Shown here: piece after piece, positions 24,648 through 36,602 of the stretch
How positions within the stretch are numbered: the first letter of the stretch is position 1
Layout of the letters: every line of letters begins with the position of its first letter
Translations under genes and position numbers: made by a program
The notes under the pieces: generated by a model
Told to the model about the DNA's origin: nothing
What the model saw: the letters and a program-made list of their open reading frames with translations, nothing else
Database searches by the model: none
Assembly (NCBI GenBank): GCA_020091685.1
Contig: CM034613.1
Span: 77,177-141,176 of the forward strand
DNA from: Lutjanus erythropterus
Lineage: Eukaryota > Chordata > Actinopteri > Lutjaniformes > Lutjanidae
Length of the DNA stretch: 64,000 nucleotides
Direction of reading: 5' to 3'

Positions 24648-24735
24648 CTGCGAGGCTGTTCGGGAAAGTTTCCCCGTGTCATGAGTCCCCCTCAGCTGGA
24701 GGGACTTTTCCAGTTTAGCCCTGAGTCTATTTATA
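24648..24735 (-). promoter_or_regulatory. Possible TATA promoter with first-exon donor
   Basis: On the minus strand a TATAAATA box lies at 24735-24728, inside a sequence that also fits a MEF2 site (ctatttataa on the plus strand). About 80 bp downstream a cag|gtaatt donor lies at 24648/24647. Between them is an ATG in ctcatgacacgg. This could be an alternative first exon of the EHBP1L1-like gene 2.5 kb further on, or an unrelated transcript. No acceptor was matched, so it is speculative. Confidence 0.25.
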
Positions 24736-24782
24736 ATCTGTCACTGACACATGGAGCAGCTGGGAATATAATGTAGCCTCAG

Positions 24783-24800
24783 AGAAAACACACACACACA
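24783..24800 (+). repeat. (CA)n microsatellite
   Basis: Short acacacacac run. Confidence 0.7.
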
Positions 24801-25215
24801 TAGATAAACACCCTGTTCACAACCTGGATGATGAAAGTTAAAGATTTCATATCAAACATTGATATATCAATTTCATAGTGTCATGATTTTGTTTTCCAAA
24901 TATACAAAGTGTATCATAGAATTACAAAACTAGATAATCCTCTGATGCAAAGATGTCTACTTCCTGATATTAGGCTTCTGCCTGGATATTTCCTGATTTT
25001 AATTATTTATTACTGTAGCTGATAAGTAACAGGGTCATTAACTGGGTCCTAGTAAAAAAAATATTTTACATGACTGTTACTTCCTAATGTTAAAAACTCC
25101 CACTAATTTGCAGCCCGTCCCTAGAAAAATGGACATATATGTCATCTGTAGGCAGCGACCTCTAGTGGCCGTAGTGATTACTACAGACGCATAAATAGCA
25201 ATAAAGCTGGCATGG

Positions 25216-25320
25216 GTGTACGTTACATTAAATCATACTACGCTATGTTGCCTTATGTTATCTTATGTTATGTTACATTATACTATATTACGTTATGTTA
25301 CATTACATTATGTTAGGCTG
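25216..25320 (+). repeat. Degenerate TTATGTTACA-type repeat
   Basis: Repeated ttatgtta/cgttacatta words make a low-complexity array shortly before the assembly gap; the array may be why the assembly breaks here. Confidence 0.6.
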
Positions 25321-25413
25321 CTGCAAACACATAGTCAAAAAACAAGCACATCTCCAGCCTTACGTTACGTTAAGATATATATTGTACATCACAGAATAGC
25401 CTAAAAATATCAC

Positions 25414-25913
25414 NNNNNNNNNNNNNNNNNNNNNNNNNNNNNNNNNNNNNNNNNNNNNNNNNNNNNNNNNNNNNNNNNNNNNNNNNNNNNNNNNNNNNNN
25501 NNNNNNNNNNNNNNNNNNNNNNNNNNNNNNNNNNNNNNNNNNNNNNNNNNNNNNNNNNNNNNNNNNNNNNNNNNNNNNNNNNNNNNNNNNNNNNNNNNNN
25601 NNNNNNNNNNNNNNNNNNNNNNNNNNNNNNNNNNNNNNNNNNNNNNNNNNNNNNNNNNNNNNNNNNNNNNNNNNNNNNNNNNNNNNNNNNNNNNNNNNNN
25701 NNNNNNNNNNNNNNNNNNNNNNNNNNNNNNNNNNNNNNNNNNNNNNNNNNNNNNNNNNNNNNNNNNNNNNNNNNNNNNNNNNNNNNNNNNNNNNNNNNNN
25801 NNNNNNNNNNNNNNNNNNNNNNNNNNNNNNNNNNNNNNNNNNNNNNNNNNNNNNNNNNNNNNNNNNNNNNNNNNNNNNNNNNNNNNNNNNNNNNNNNNNN
25901 NNNNNNNNNNNNN
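25414..25913. other. Assembly gap (500 N)
   Basis: Exactly 500 N, so probably a gap of conventional rather than measured size. Confidence 0.99.
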
Positions 25914-27400
25914 TATGCTGAGAAGAGGCTGCATTTCATATACGACTCTATGAGGGCTCATACCCAGCTGCTATCAGGGACCATAACGCCAACATTGGCA
26001 GACCTCAGGCAACCACTAAAGATGGTAAAGATGTAATAAATTGCTGGGATTGTGTACTGATATATCAAGCACAGTCCGAAGTGTAATGTGATCTAGTCAT
26101 TTTTTACTAGCAGGTAATTTACTCTGGACAGAGCTCAGTAAAACCTGTCATGACTTGTAAAAGCACTGTATAGTATCTGTAATATACAGAAGAAATATTT
26201 AGCATTGTTCTTGCCTTTGTTTGGAATCTGGTGAAAGACCTTAAAAAGGCAGATTTGACAAACTTTGATCTTTTAGTGTATAATATAATTGACTGAGGGG
26301 AAAAATCTGAAAAAATATCTAACTGAATGTTGTTCATCACAAGGCAGTAACACAAGCCACAGTGATGTTGTGGTGTAAAAAACTAGTGCTCATAATAATG
26401 TATAAAATCTTTTTATACAACACTATAGTTTTCTCCTAAAAACCACATTCACCTAATATCACCCTGTGAATTCAAACCTGTCAATGAGATGGTCAGCTAG
26501 AATTAGACAGTAATGTTTTTTGTTGTTGTTTTTTTCTTTTCTCAGGAGAGAAAATTTGTGTTCTTAAAACCAAACTGATGTTTCTCAGCACCTTTACCCC
26601 ATCCTAAACCACATAGAAGAAGACTATTGTACAACAATGCTCCTTTACCCAGGCCTGAGAAAGAGGAGTCACTAGCTTGACATTCCTCGAGATTCACACT
26701 GATGCCGAATGGACTAGATTCAGTTTTTAATAGAATTTTTTAAACACAATTATCATATGACTATTTCTATGATTGTATATGATGGAATATTAGAATGTCA
26801 GTATCAATATATAAAAATGCACAGTAACAAAAAATCAAGTAGGGCAAGAACATCCTCTGAATAAAAATTGAATTCAAACATAAAAAATAATTCAGAGGAT
26901 TATCTTCTGCCTCCTCAAACCTAATGTACCCCAGTGTGGGGGCTGGATTTGTTTTTAGAGTGGCAGTGTGAAAATATTTTAAATGTATGGCAAACGGGTT
27001 CTGGTAAGGATGGAATGTAAGGTTTATGCCACAGGTGTTCTAAAATAACAGCATTGGTAAATACCAAAATCATTTTTTTATGTTTCTGTAATGGTTAATA
27101 CACCAGTATGTAGAGGGAATTTAACCGAAATATTTCTAATGCTAAAATGTAATTATTATTGTTATCCATGAATTTTCAACTTTACTGTTTACAAAAAAAA
27201 ACAACAGAAAACATAGTAAAGTACATTATTATTTCTTGATTAAGATGTTAAATTATAGTTATTTACTTGCATTCCTGAACAGAAAAAATTGTTTTAGTGG
27301 TTGAATGCTATGCTTGATTAATTTCTGACTTCTCAGAGAAGCCCAGTGAGCCAGCTCAAATTTGGGTACAAAAAGGTGAATTCAGTTTGAAATTTCTCAT
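25914..27400. other. Intergenic sequence
   Basis: AT-rich, with no gene, clear repeat ends or RNA gene seen. Confidence 0.45.
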
Positions 27401-27439
27401 TCCTGTTCACAATTGTAAAACGTCGAGAGTGCACTGAAA

Positions 27440-28200
27440 ATGAAAGAGTACACATTAAAACACTTCATGATGCTGGATGATCTCAGACAAATAGGGAAAG
27501 ACATGGAGTCAATTGCAGAGTCTGGTACTTACAAAATGCACCAAGGAGGAGGCAGGAAATGAAAGTTAACTGAAGCAGATGTCAGACACCTGAAAATTTT
27601 AAGTACTGAGACAGAAGGAAAACCACTGCTGATCTTCAGGCAGAGACAAATGCTTCTAGATCAGAGTCAGAGAAAGTCTCCAGAATGACCACAAGCTGAC
27701 GGAACAAGGTTTAAAGGGAAGACTAGCTGCTAATAAGGCATTATTGAAGTCTGCAAACATCCAGAAACTCCTCAGATTTGCCAGGGAGCACAAACACTAG
27801 ACTGTTGATGACGGGAAGAAGGTACTTTGGATGGACCGAGTCCAAGTTTGAACTCTTCAGTCAGCATCGCCGGATGCATTGCACCCACAGTGAAACACGG
27901 TGGAGATTCCATTATGGTATGAGGTTCCATTTGTGGAAACGGCGTGGGCAAATTAGTGAAAATCGACTGTATCATGAACAAGAACGTCTACCACAGCATC
28001 TTGGTGCATCATGGAATCCCTTCTGGACTGAATCTGATTGGTCGTGGGTTCATATTACCAACAAGACAATGACCACAAGCATACTTCAAAGCTGTGCAGA
28101 GACTATTTGACCAAATCTGAATCTGAAGTACTGGAACTGATGGACTGGCCAAGTCACAGTCCGGATTTCAATCCTATTGAATAAATTTGGGATTTAGTAG
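27440..28200 (+). pseudogene. Tc1-like transposase pseudogene
   Basis: Decayed Tc1 transposase. The start (about 27440-27560) keeps a helix-turn-helix-like segment with LRQIGKDM. A middle block reads KLLRFAREHKH, then VLWMDR. An end block has QQDNDPKH-like sequence in a shifted frame, then LELMDWPSHSPDFNPIE near 28130-28180, the typical block around the third catalytic acidic residue. Several frameshifts and an in-frame stop disable it. Intact inverted ends were not found. Confidence 0.8.
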
Positions 28201-28265
28201 GATTAGTAAAGATTGATTGCACAAAATTTCCATCTAAAGCAAGACTGTGGGAACAGCTAGAAACT

Positions 28266-28620
28266 AGGATTGGGCGATTGGACGACTATATCGTCTATCG
28301 ATGATGGGCTGAATCCATTGCAGATTGGTTTTTCTGCCAGATTTTTAGGGTGATATTTGTCATTTTATTTTGCTAATGTAATAGTCTGCAGAGTGACAGC
28401 CTCTGCTCTACACTGCGCTCTCATCCAGCAGCACAGTACACATCCACTCAGCTGACCACGAATGCGCTGAGCTGGGTGACGAGTGAGAAGAAAACAGCCT
28501 GCAGAGTCAGACTCTTTAAACTCTTTCCCCACGGTAAAGTGAGGATTTATTTTGACCAAACCCAAGTTGGTGATTGTTGGAAGAGTGGTTAGACTAACAG
28601 ACGGTTTTGGTGAGTTTTAC
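28266..28620. mobile_element. hAT-like non-autonomous element (left part)
   Basis: Starts ggattgggcgattggacgac, then tatcgtctatcgatgatggg, the typical left end of an abundant teleost hAT family, placed just after the Tc1 pseudogene. A matching right end was not identified. Confidence 0.5.
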
Positions 28621-28789
28621 ATGTTTTTCTGTAAGTTTAAACAAAGTGTGTTTTCCGAGGCATTAACAAGCCAATTAAGCTTGTATTAGTTCGGTAAAAG
28701 AGAGAAACTTCAGAAATCACAGAAATTCAGAAGGTGAATGGTTGTATTTCTCTATTTAAGATGGAAAATAAGTTTGACAACATGTAATT

Positions 28790-29990
28790 TGTAGACACTT
28801 CAGTGTTTCCCCTAGCTTTTTTGCTTTGGCAGGGGTGCCAGTGCCTGGGCTGGAATGAAATTACCGTGCTCTCTCTCTCCTGTTAAAAGTCATTGTAGCT
28901 CACCCATTATTCTGATCGCTTCGTTTCTCTCTCTCTTTACAATCAATTTAAAGATTTATCCAGCCAGATCAAATGAAAATGCATTAAAAGGAATAAAATG
29001 ACAGTTTTCTTAATGAATTGATATACTGATCTACTTGATCCATAGTGAAAACATAGATAAGGAGATATCCTGTGCCATTTGAAATAAATAAAAACTGCAG
29101 ACTGAAACTGTTAAAAAGATTTAAAGTGTCATTATCAACTGGAAGTGCTAGTCGGCATTCACAGTATGATACCAGTAATTTTTGTTAAAGTGAGATTACC
29201 AGTTGGAAACAGTGTTAACCTTTGTAATTAAAAGGCCCATCCGAAGTTACCGTGGCCCACCCAAAGTTAAAATCCTGGTGCCATGCCTGCCATCCATCCA
29301 TCCATCTTCATTAATCAATTCACTCACCAAGTTCGCTCTTGTACAGCCATGTGGAGTATCTACAGTCTGACAGCCATGCTGGATCAAAGCCAGACTGACA
29401 GTGGTTACCCGTCTGCAGCTTTTTACTGCATGCTTCAGTGGGAGGGCTGCAACAGGTGTGTTTGGGTCTAGTCGTGGCGACGTTAACAGGGGCAGGAGAT
29501 TGGCAAGCACTGTGGTCGGGGCTGGGAGAGATGCTCTCATTTTGGCTAACACTGTCCACAGAGCTACCTGTGCTTCCTGCCTCGCCAAGTACGGTTTGTT
29601 TAAAAAACGCCAATATTTTTGCGAACAGTTGGGGAACCTCCAGTCGTCCATTTACAATTTTTGTTTGTTTGTTGTTGTTTTTTACCGTAACAGTCGGAAA
29701 CTCTCTGTCCTCTGCTCTCTGAGTATGGGTGGGTGTGTCTGTACCGGTGTATGGGTGTGTGCTGTGAGAGAAGTGAGGGGGGAGACCCGCCCGTCACAGA
29801 GGAGAGGAAAAAAGCATTGTAATGAATGTAATGAAACGATAGCAATGCATTAGACTCTGAAATCGCACAAATTAGAGTTAGCTTTTTTATTTGATAAAAA
29901 GAACACATAGGCCATTTTAAAATATAAATTAAATAATGGAATTAAAAAAAAATCTACAACTTGAATTTCTGTGTGGGCGTCCTGTTGGCA
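28790..29990. other. Decayed repeat-derived sequence
   Basis: Contains a teleost repeat phrase (cagtgtttcccctagctttt) near 28800 and a relatively GC-rich part at about 29380-29820. Open frames of 94-150 residues there overlap each other and match nothing I recognise. Confidence 0.35.
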
Positions 29991-29994
29991 GGGG

Positions 29995-30552
29995 CAGGGG
30001 TATTCAACTAAAATTCAAAGAGGTCCAGTTAGAGAAAATTTCCTAAAGCAAAGGTCCGGAACATCATAATGTCTAACTTGTGTTATGAGAGTGATATATA
30101 CTGAAGTAGTGTAGTAGTTGTATCAACGTCTATCAGGGGTGTCAAACTCATTTTGGTTCAGGGGCCACATACAGCTCAATTTGATCTCAAGTGGGCAGGA
30201 CCAGTAAAATTAAAGCATAATCTGTCGATTATTCTGCTGATTAATCAAGTAATCAGATAAGAAATATTGCGTGTTCCGCATTTTTTTCTATTTTTGCTTT
30301 ATTTAAAAACAATAGTACAAAAGAAAAAATAAGACAGATCTATTAAATGCTATAAACTATAAACTATAAATTGCTAAAGTAAAAATACTCAGTAAAGGTA
30401 GTAATGTCTGCAGAAACCACAAACAGAAGATGGAACTCTTTTAACTGTAACAGTCACCAGAATGTTTTGTTAACATGTTAAAATCACAACATTTTTCTTC
30501 TGGAGCAGGACAGACGCTCCCAGACCCCCAGGGGACAGGGGACTGGTTTACT
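29995..30552 (-). mobile_element. hAT family C, right half, inverted
   Basis: Starts caggggtattcaactaaaat. It matches, on the opposite strand, the right half (about 38000-38555) of the complete copy at 36945-38555, including taactggacctctttaaat-type, agattatac and ccagacccccag phrases. A block near 30090-30190 (containing caggggtgtcaaactcattt) is extra and probably a separate insertion. Confidence 0.7.
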
Positions 30553-30555
30553 AAC

Positions 30556-31030
30556 TAGGGGTGTCGCGGTTACCGGTGTAGCGGTAAACCCTGGTAGAAA
30601 TGTTGACTATAACAATTACCGTTTTAATTTTAAAAATATATATTATCGCGGTGGATTACCGTGGTGTAGGCACCGTGAGCCTTTCCAGCGTCTCATCTGA
30701 GTCTGCTGAAGTTGCTGCGCAGGCGCTCTTTGTAGCCTACAACCCCTAACAAACTTTCACGAAGCTTGAATCATGGCCAAAGGAGGAGATGACAGAGCGC
30801 AAGACATTTATCAGCCTTCAAAGAGGACTAAGTCAGAAGTATGGGCATATTTTGGCTATTATAAGAATGCCGAAGGACAGGTAGTAGAAGATGGTTGTCC
30901 TGTTTGCAGAACGTGCAGGAGAAAGGTGTCTGCTAAAGGCAGCAATACTTCGAACCTCATGACTCATCTGCATGACCATCACCCACAACTGCATGACCAT
31001 CACCCACAAAGTTAACGTTAACGTTATAGC
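30556..31030 (+). mobile_element. ZBED-type hAT transposon, left fragment
   Basis: Starts taggggtgtcgcggttaccg, a typical hAT-like left end, and runs into a BED-finger coding exon (30773-31015). No transposase catalytic or dimerisation region and no matching right end were seen, so it is truncated. Confidence 0.6.
30773..31015 (+). pseudogene. BED zinc-finger exon of a hAT transposase (80 aa)
   Basis: The frame encodes an N-terminal BED finger: SEVWAYFGYYKN leads to GCPVCRTCRRKVSAKGSNTS and NLMTHLHDHHP, giving the Cx2C and the following His-rich ligand set. This is the usual N-terminus of ZBED/hAT transposases, where it binds DNA. An exact in-frame 21-bp duplication (30968-30988 and 30989-31009) repeats LHDHHPQ just before the stop. 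The rest of the transposase (RNase-H-like core, C-terminal dimerisation domain) is absent, so this is a fragment rather than a working gene. Confidence 0.75.
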
Positions 31031-31336
31031 TGAAATGCATGATGTGGGGACTTCGGGTTGAGGGAGAATGCAATGATTCGTCTGTAGTGTCTATTCGTCT
31101 GTCAATAATGTTAGCATAAGCCCCATAGTGTAAACGCAGCACCCACCGCCAGCATAATGCATCTAGCTGCTTACTAGCAGCTAATATTCTAAGCTAAACA
31201 GCTGAACTTTCATTCAGATGAGACGGTGAAATGAAGACATGGCATTATTGAGCGCTAGTTGAAGCACAACAATGCCATACACTTCGTTTGTTTTAACCAT
31301 TTTAGTTGACTGCCACTACGTGTGTATTACTATATA

Positions 31337-32362
31337 AAAGGGGTCTCTAACTGGCAGACCGCGGTCTGAGTCCAGACCCACACGCTGTCCTATACGGACC
31401 CGGACCTATAACCAGTAAATTATTAAGATATATTAAATTTTGACGGGACGCCTCTATTTTAACTGCCGCAACTTTGCTAGTCTTTTCGGCGCTGGTTTAT
31501 CTGATCAGGAAACGCACAGACCAACTGCAGAGAAGCTGCGTGTGGAGGAGACTGTTGTTAATGACAGAGTTTATTACAACAGTCGAAACTAACGTGATGT
31601 TTAATGACATCGACACCAACCAGATGCTCTTATAAAATTAAACAACTGTATAAGGAGGCCTATATGTAAAACAGGAGAGTCTGTGTTTGTCTGTGAGAAA
31701 CTTTCAGACCTTCTCACAGCAGAGTGAACAGGTGAGGGAGGAGAGGAGAGCAGACTGATCACTAATCAATCACTGATACCGTCGTCCTCTCGGACTAATT
31801 AAAAAAATAAAAATGCCAAAATTGGTGACAAACCAAACCTGGGTGTCCACACAAATAAAGTCTTTGTGTGAAACACTGCAGAATGTAACATCGTGCTGTT
31901 TACAGACAGTCTGCTGTCTGTAGTTTGACAGAGAGTCAGAGGGTCGTGTTTAGAAGGGAACCCTAGACCTGCGAAAGATTGTGCGAGTTTGATTATTTTA
32001 GTAGAAATAACGAACACAAATCTCGCGAGAGATATGCAAATAAAGAGTTAGAGCTTCTAGACACGACTGAGAAAGGTGCGCAGCTCCAAAAATAGAAAAT
32101 CATGTTGCTGTGCCGATGTTTTTAATGTGGCGGGCCACCATAAATAAAACACTATTCACTGAACCACAGAGAGTCACTGAAACACTGATCACATTCTTTA
32201 CTTAGGTATTTTTACATTGTGGTATTAGTGTTTTTACTTAATTACAGTTTAAATATTTTGCATGTTATTGTTTTATTTTTTGAAAAATCAAAATTTTTAT
32301 TGCTGTTGTTGTACTTTAATGGTATTCTTATTGGTATTTTTTGATGACTAAATACAGACCTG
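31337..32362 (+). mobile_element. hAT family C, left half
   Basis: Matches the left part (36945-37980) of the complete copy throughout: gaccgcggtctgagtccaga, ttgacgggacgcctctattt, tccgcgagattt-type and gtggtattagtgtttttact phrases. The matching right half is absent downstream and lies inverted upstream at 29995-30552. Confidence 0.8.
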
Positions 32363-33560
32363 CATTTAACCTGCAATTAAGTAAAAACACTAATACCACA
32401 ATGCCAGCAAGAATGCAAGCTGTTATCAAGGCCAAAGGAGGCCATACAAAACATTACGTTTTTTGATTATTATGTGCGGAAAGGGACTATTTAGTTGTTT
32501 CAGTTTGATATTTGCCAAATAAATAACAATAACATTTTTAATTTTAATCAAGTTTTTGAAAGATTTCTAAAATATTTATGTTTTCTTGTTTTTATAACAG
32601 GTGGTCTAATAAATTTGTTAAGCACTGTATATGCAGTGGTGGACAAAGTATTCAACTGCAGTACATGAGTCAAAGCATAGATACTCCTGGTCAAATATTA
32701 CTCAACTACAAGTGAAAGTTGCTCAGTCAAAATTTTACGTTAAAGTACTAGAGTACTTGTTTTTAAAAATATTTAAGTATTCAGAAGTACACGCTTTTAA
32801 AAACATTCAAGTATTCAAAAGTACAGATTACAAAGTACATTTCTAATCTAACACATTGTTGTATTGTTTTCACTGTGAATTTACAGAAACCTTGTAACTC
32901 TGTGAAACCGCCTAATGATGCACTGAATTGCTTGTAGAACCACAATGAAACACCTATAGAAACTTCAGCAGCATTTATTTTGTCTCATTTATGAAGTCAA
33001 CTAACATGTCCTGTGTTGGTTTCCCAATGAGAAACAATAAGATGACTATAAACTCAGCCTAAATGAATTTATTTCTCATTTCTTAAGTTTTAACGTGTAT
33101 ATGTTTTGAATAAAGTATCACAATAATATAAGGTGATGGGAAAATTTGCATAAAAAATGTCAGGGCTGTTCATTTATGCATCAGAATTTATTGATGAGGC
33201 TTATTATGAATTGGATCCCATTTTTTTTTTGTCATTTTCAAAAAATGGGTCCACAGAAAAAAGTTTGGTAACAATATTAGTAGTGAAGAAGCTAGCCTAT
33301 TACTTAGCCACTGAGACGTTTAACACCGGAGTGACCTGGCTGACATGCTCGACTCTTTGTTTATAACCATACGCTGTGCCGTTCCTTGAATGAATCCATG
33401 GGTCGTTCTTCATTTGCAGCAAAAAACAATTTATTTCCCTCATGCAAATATGAACGATGTCCATTGTTGTCTCAAAAAAGACCAAACATTGAGCATACGG
33501 CGTGACAAACATTTTTGCGCCGTAGCGGTCAAACACCTGGCAACGACAGTAACCCTGCTA
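32363..33560. other. Intergenic repeat-rich sequence
   Basis: Holds an inverted copy of a short family C phrase near 32375-32405 (aattaagtaaaaacactaat) and the cagtggtggacaaagtattc repeat listed separately. An AATAAA on the minus strand near 33435 might belong to a BEL/Pao LTR, but this was not shown. No gene was seen. Confidence 0.4.
32634..32850 (+). repeat. Dispersed 'cagtggtggacaaagta' repeat
   Basis: The segment cagtggtggacaaagtattc, followed by repeated agtactagagtac/aagtattcaaaagtac words, is one of the commonest teleost interspersed repeats. Confidence 0.6.
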
Positions 33561-34206
33561 CCTTTACACTAGGGGTGGTTAATCTGTCTGATTTCCCGAT
33601 CCGATTCGATTATGATTATTGAGGTCCCGATTCGATTACCAACAGATTTTCGATTATTAATGATTCTCAATTAGCGATTATTGATTTTCCATTTGACAAC
33701 AGTAACCCAAAATACACCACAAAGTTATTGCACCATTAAAAAATACAGTCAGTTGCTGAATTACTTAACTCTTTTACTGAGTAACAACTCAAAGCACTTC
33801 CTGTGTAGTGTAGTTGTAACTTCAGAATTATTTGTTTTAACTTGGCAAAACTTATTGTAGCTTTACTAGCTTATATACTGTAGAACACAGAAATGAACAC
33901 AACACATTGTGTTCTCAGACAGCACGCCTATGTCTTGCCGACGTCGGCACGATGAATAAAGTTGCATCGCTGCGACGTTGTATGGAGAGTGTTTGCTCAT
34001 TGGGAAGACGTCGCCGAGACGTCGGCATTTGGTCGAAAATGCTCTCCAGACAACGTTTGGCTGATGTATCAAAGCTGCACAGCGTAGCCTCTCTACAGCT
34101 TCTATGACCTTTATTTATTCAGGTCGAATCATTCTATCAGCAAATATCTCATATTGTAGTGGCATAATTTTCAACATGATGCCCATCCAACACCAAGTTC
34201 ACACCA

Positions 34207-34304
34207 TCCAGTACAAAGTTCACTTAACCTTGTTGCAGCGTACTGATAAGATGCTTTCCCAGACTCCATTCTCATCCAGTACAAAATTCACTTAACCTTG
34301 TTGA
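34207..34304 (+). repeat. ~66-bp tandem duplication and distant copy
   Basis: The segment catccagtacaaagttcact, then taaccttgttg at 34207 onward recurs at 34273 onward. The word atgctttcccagactccatt (34251-34270) recurs at 34699-34718. Confidence 0.7.
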
Positions 34305-35253
34305 TGCTGTTGTTTCTTGAGTAGTGATGATGTGAAGATGATGAAGAAAACATCCGCTGACACCGACTTGATTATATAATAAAAAGTTTATTACAAAAAA
34401 GTTCAGCATCGACCAGGCACCATGGTTTGCCTGTGAGAGGACTCGAAGCCAATATGAATCTCTCTGCCTACAAGACATGTAACATGGCTTATATACATTT
34501 GGGTGTCCTTTGTTCCACAAACAACTTCACACATATGGTATACATTAAGGGGACTGTTGTCTAAGGTATGTCAAAACATGAAGAAGACCTCCCAAAACCC
34601 AGAGGTACCACATTCTTAACACTCCCTTGAGATTTGAGCTAAAAACCTTTTTCACCTTAACAGAGCAAATCATATAAAGTAGAACTCCAGACACCACAAT
34701 GCTTTCCCAGACTCCATTCTGAAGTAGAGTACTGATGGGTGTTTCACAAGGTAATGTTAATGAAAAGATCAAACCACAACATTAATCACTGTCACCCAAG
34801 GACCTTGTAGGTACTTTCCAGCACCTGGTCCTCACCACACAGAGTAATTGTCAGATTAGTTGTTCTTTTATGTTTGACTGTGAGCCAAAATGTTCGAAGT
34901 GGGAGAGCCTCCTAAATAGTATATAACAGGGTGTTTTGCACCTCTTTCTTCAGTCTAAACCTGGGTTTGACTCAAGCTTGTTGATTTGAAATATACAAAG
35001 TGATAACAGTGGTTTTTCATTAAGGTTTTTAGGGTGTTGTGGCTTTAAGCCCAGACCTTACTGGCCTATTTTTCTGAGTCTTTTTTGTCACAACAATATC
35101 TCATAATATCTATCATAATATCTCATCTTACATGTGATAGGAATATGGTAATATGACAATAAAAAACAATATGCTTGACCATCAAAATAGCTTCCTAATT
35201 TAGTGTGTTAATAAAATAAAGAGACACGAACGATTCAAGTTAATGATCATACA

Positions 35254-35259
35254 TTTATT
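35254..35259 (-). terminator. Polyadenylation signal of the element B transcript
   Basis: AATAAA on the minus strand, 14 bp after the predicted stop, followed by T/G-rich sequence. Confidence 0.45.
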
Positions 35260-35272
35260 TCGGACTGCATAG

Positions 35273-36602
35273 TCAAAACAACTCCAGCACAGAAAAGATA
35301 AACAAGACAGAACAGATAAAAATATACAGGTGGCCGGTCGGGAGACGCACACTGACAGCACAGTCTGGAATGCTGGCAGACTTATGAGCCTGCAAGGTGG
35401 AGAAAAAAGACAAAACACATGAGCCCAGGTTGTTCAATTAACTTATACTATACAATACTATACCCATACTTCACAAATAAACACGTACAAACAGACACAC
35501 CAAGGAAGGAAAACGTCGCTGTGCCTTTTTTCCCGGCCGCTGTCTGACCTTACAGAGCCACTGTAGTTGATAAGAGACCTGTAGCTAATAGTGTTAGCCC
35601 CTATGCTCTTTAGCTATTAAACGTGTTAAAAAGCACCACAACAAGACATCCAAATAACCCATGTTTAATACAGTGTCACATGCAACACTGTATGAAGCAC
35701 CAGCAGAAAGCATGACTTGAAAATATGAACTACAAAAAGTTTGCGTGTATTATTTTGCGGTGCGGTCTGACAGCCCCGGCTTGACTGCGGATAGCTGCTG
35801 AACTCTGGCCAGCTCTACAGGAGGGGGGGGTGACTGGAGGGACATGACAGAAACAACTGGAGTCTTTTGTGTTTTCCACACACCTACGTGAAGTGGATAT
35901 TAACTTCACTTACAGTGTAAACCGAACTATGAGAAAATGTTACACCGAGTCATATTTACAAATGGAGCAGAGCAGAGCCTCCCTTCATTAGCTGCCAGTT
36001 AACCGCTAAAGTTAACTCCACAGCTGTAAAAACACCGAAGCCCACCAGCTAACACTAACTAACGTTACCTGACCCTTTCCCAAATTCAATACTGATTTGT
36101 TGTCTAGATGGAGACTGTTCACGTGCTGGAAAGACTTATGGCTACCTAGCAATGGCTAAATTAAGTTAGAGCTAGATAGCTAATACATTTGCTGGTCAGG
36201 TCTAAGCAGCTAACGTTTGCTAAGCTAGCTAGCTAGCCTGTTAGGAGTCGACATCTGGGCTCTTCACCTGTGCTGGCATAGCCAGTCAGGGCTTAACAAC
36301 TTATGTTGCTAAATCCCGACTTATCTTGCTAACCCTGTATGACATATTTATAAAACAGCTATTTTTTATATATTTACTTTAAGTGAGCTTACCTTAAGAC
36401 TAGTCCTGGATGAGATGAAGTAGCCTCTCCATCTCCAAAGCCTGCTCTCAGTTCCGTTGACAGTGGCACCAATTGGATAACGTGCAATGTATCGATCCAC
36501 AGCCGACCTATCGCCGACTTTGAAATGGCGCGCATAATCCCGCCCTCTGGCAAACCATGTGCCTGCTATGGGCCGATGCTTCTCCGATGCATTTACAGAC
36601 AT
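35273..36602 (-). CDS. Candidate two-exon transcript inside element B
   Basis: Minus strand. Exon 1 (36602-36393) is open from an ATG, includes DRYIARYPIGATVNGTESR and WRWRGYFISSR, and ends in phase 0 at a gtaagc donor. Exon 2 (35389-35273) follows a strong polypyrimidine acceptor (ttttttctccaccttgcag) and reads 38 residues to TGA. AATAAA lies 14 bp beyond the stop (35259-35254). The product would be about 108 residues. The exon 1 segment is protein-like, but I do not recognise the family. It could be a fragment of a captured host gene, the transposon's own first exon, or a non-coding transcript. Confidence 0.35.

Noticed and set aside
25370-25961. Minus-strand open frames of 183-189 codons
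   Set aside because: They consist almost entirely of N.
29247-29908. Overlapping open frames of 94-150 codons on both strands
   Set aside because: Relatively GC-rich repeat-derived DNA; no domain, no splice sites of note, and competing frames on both strands.
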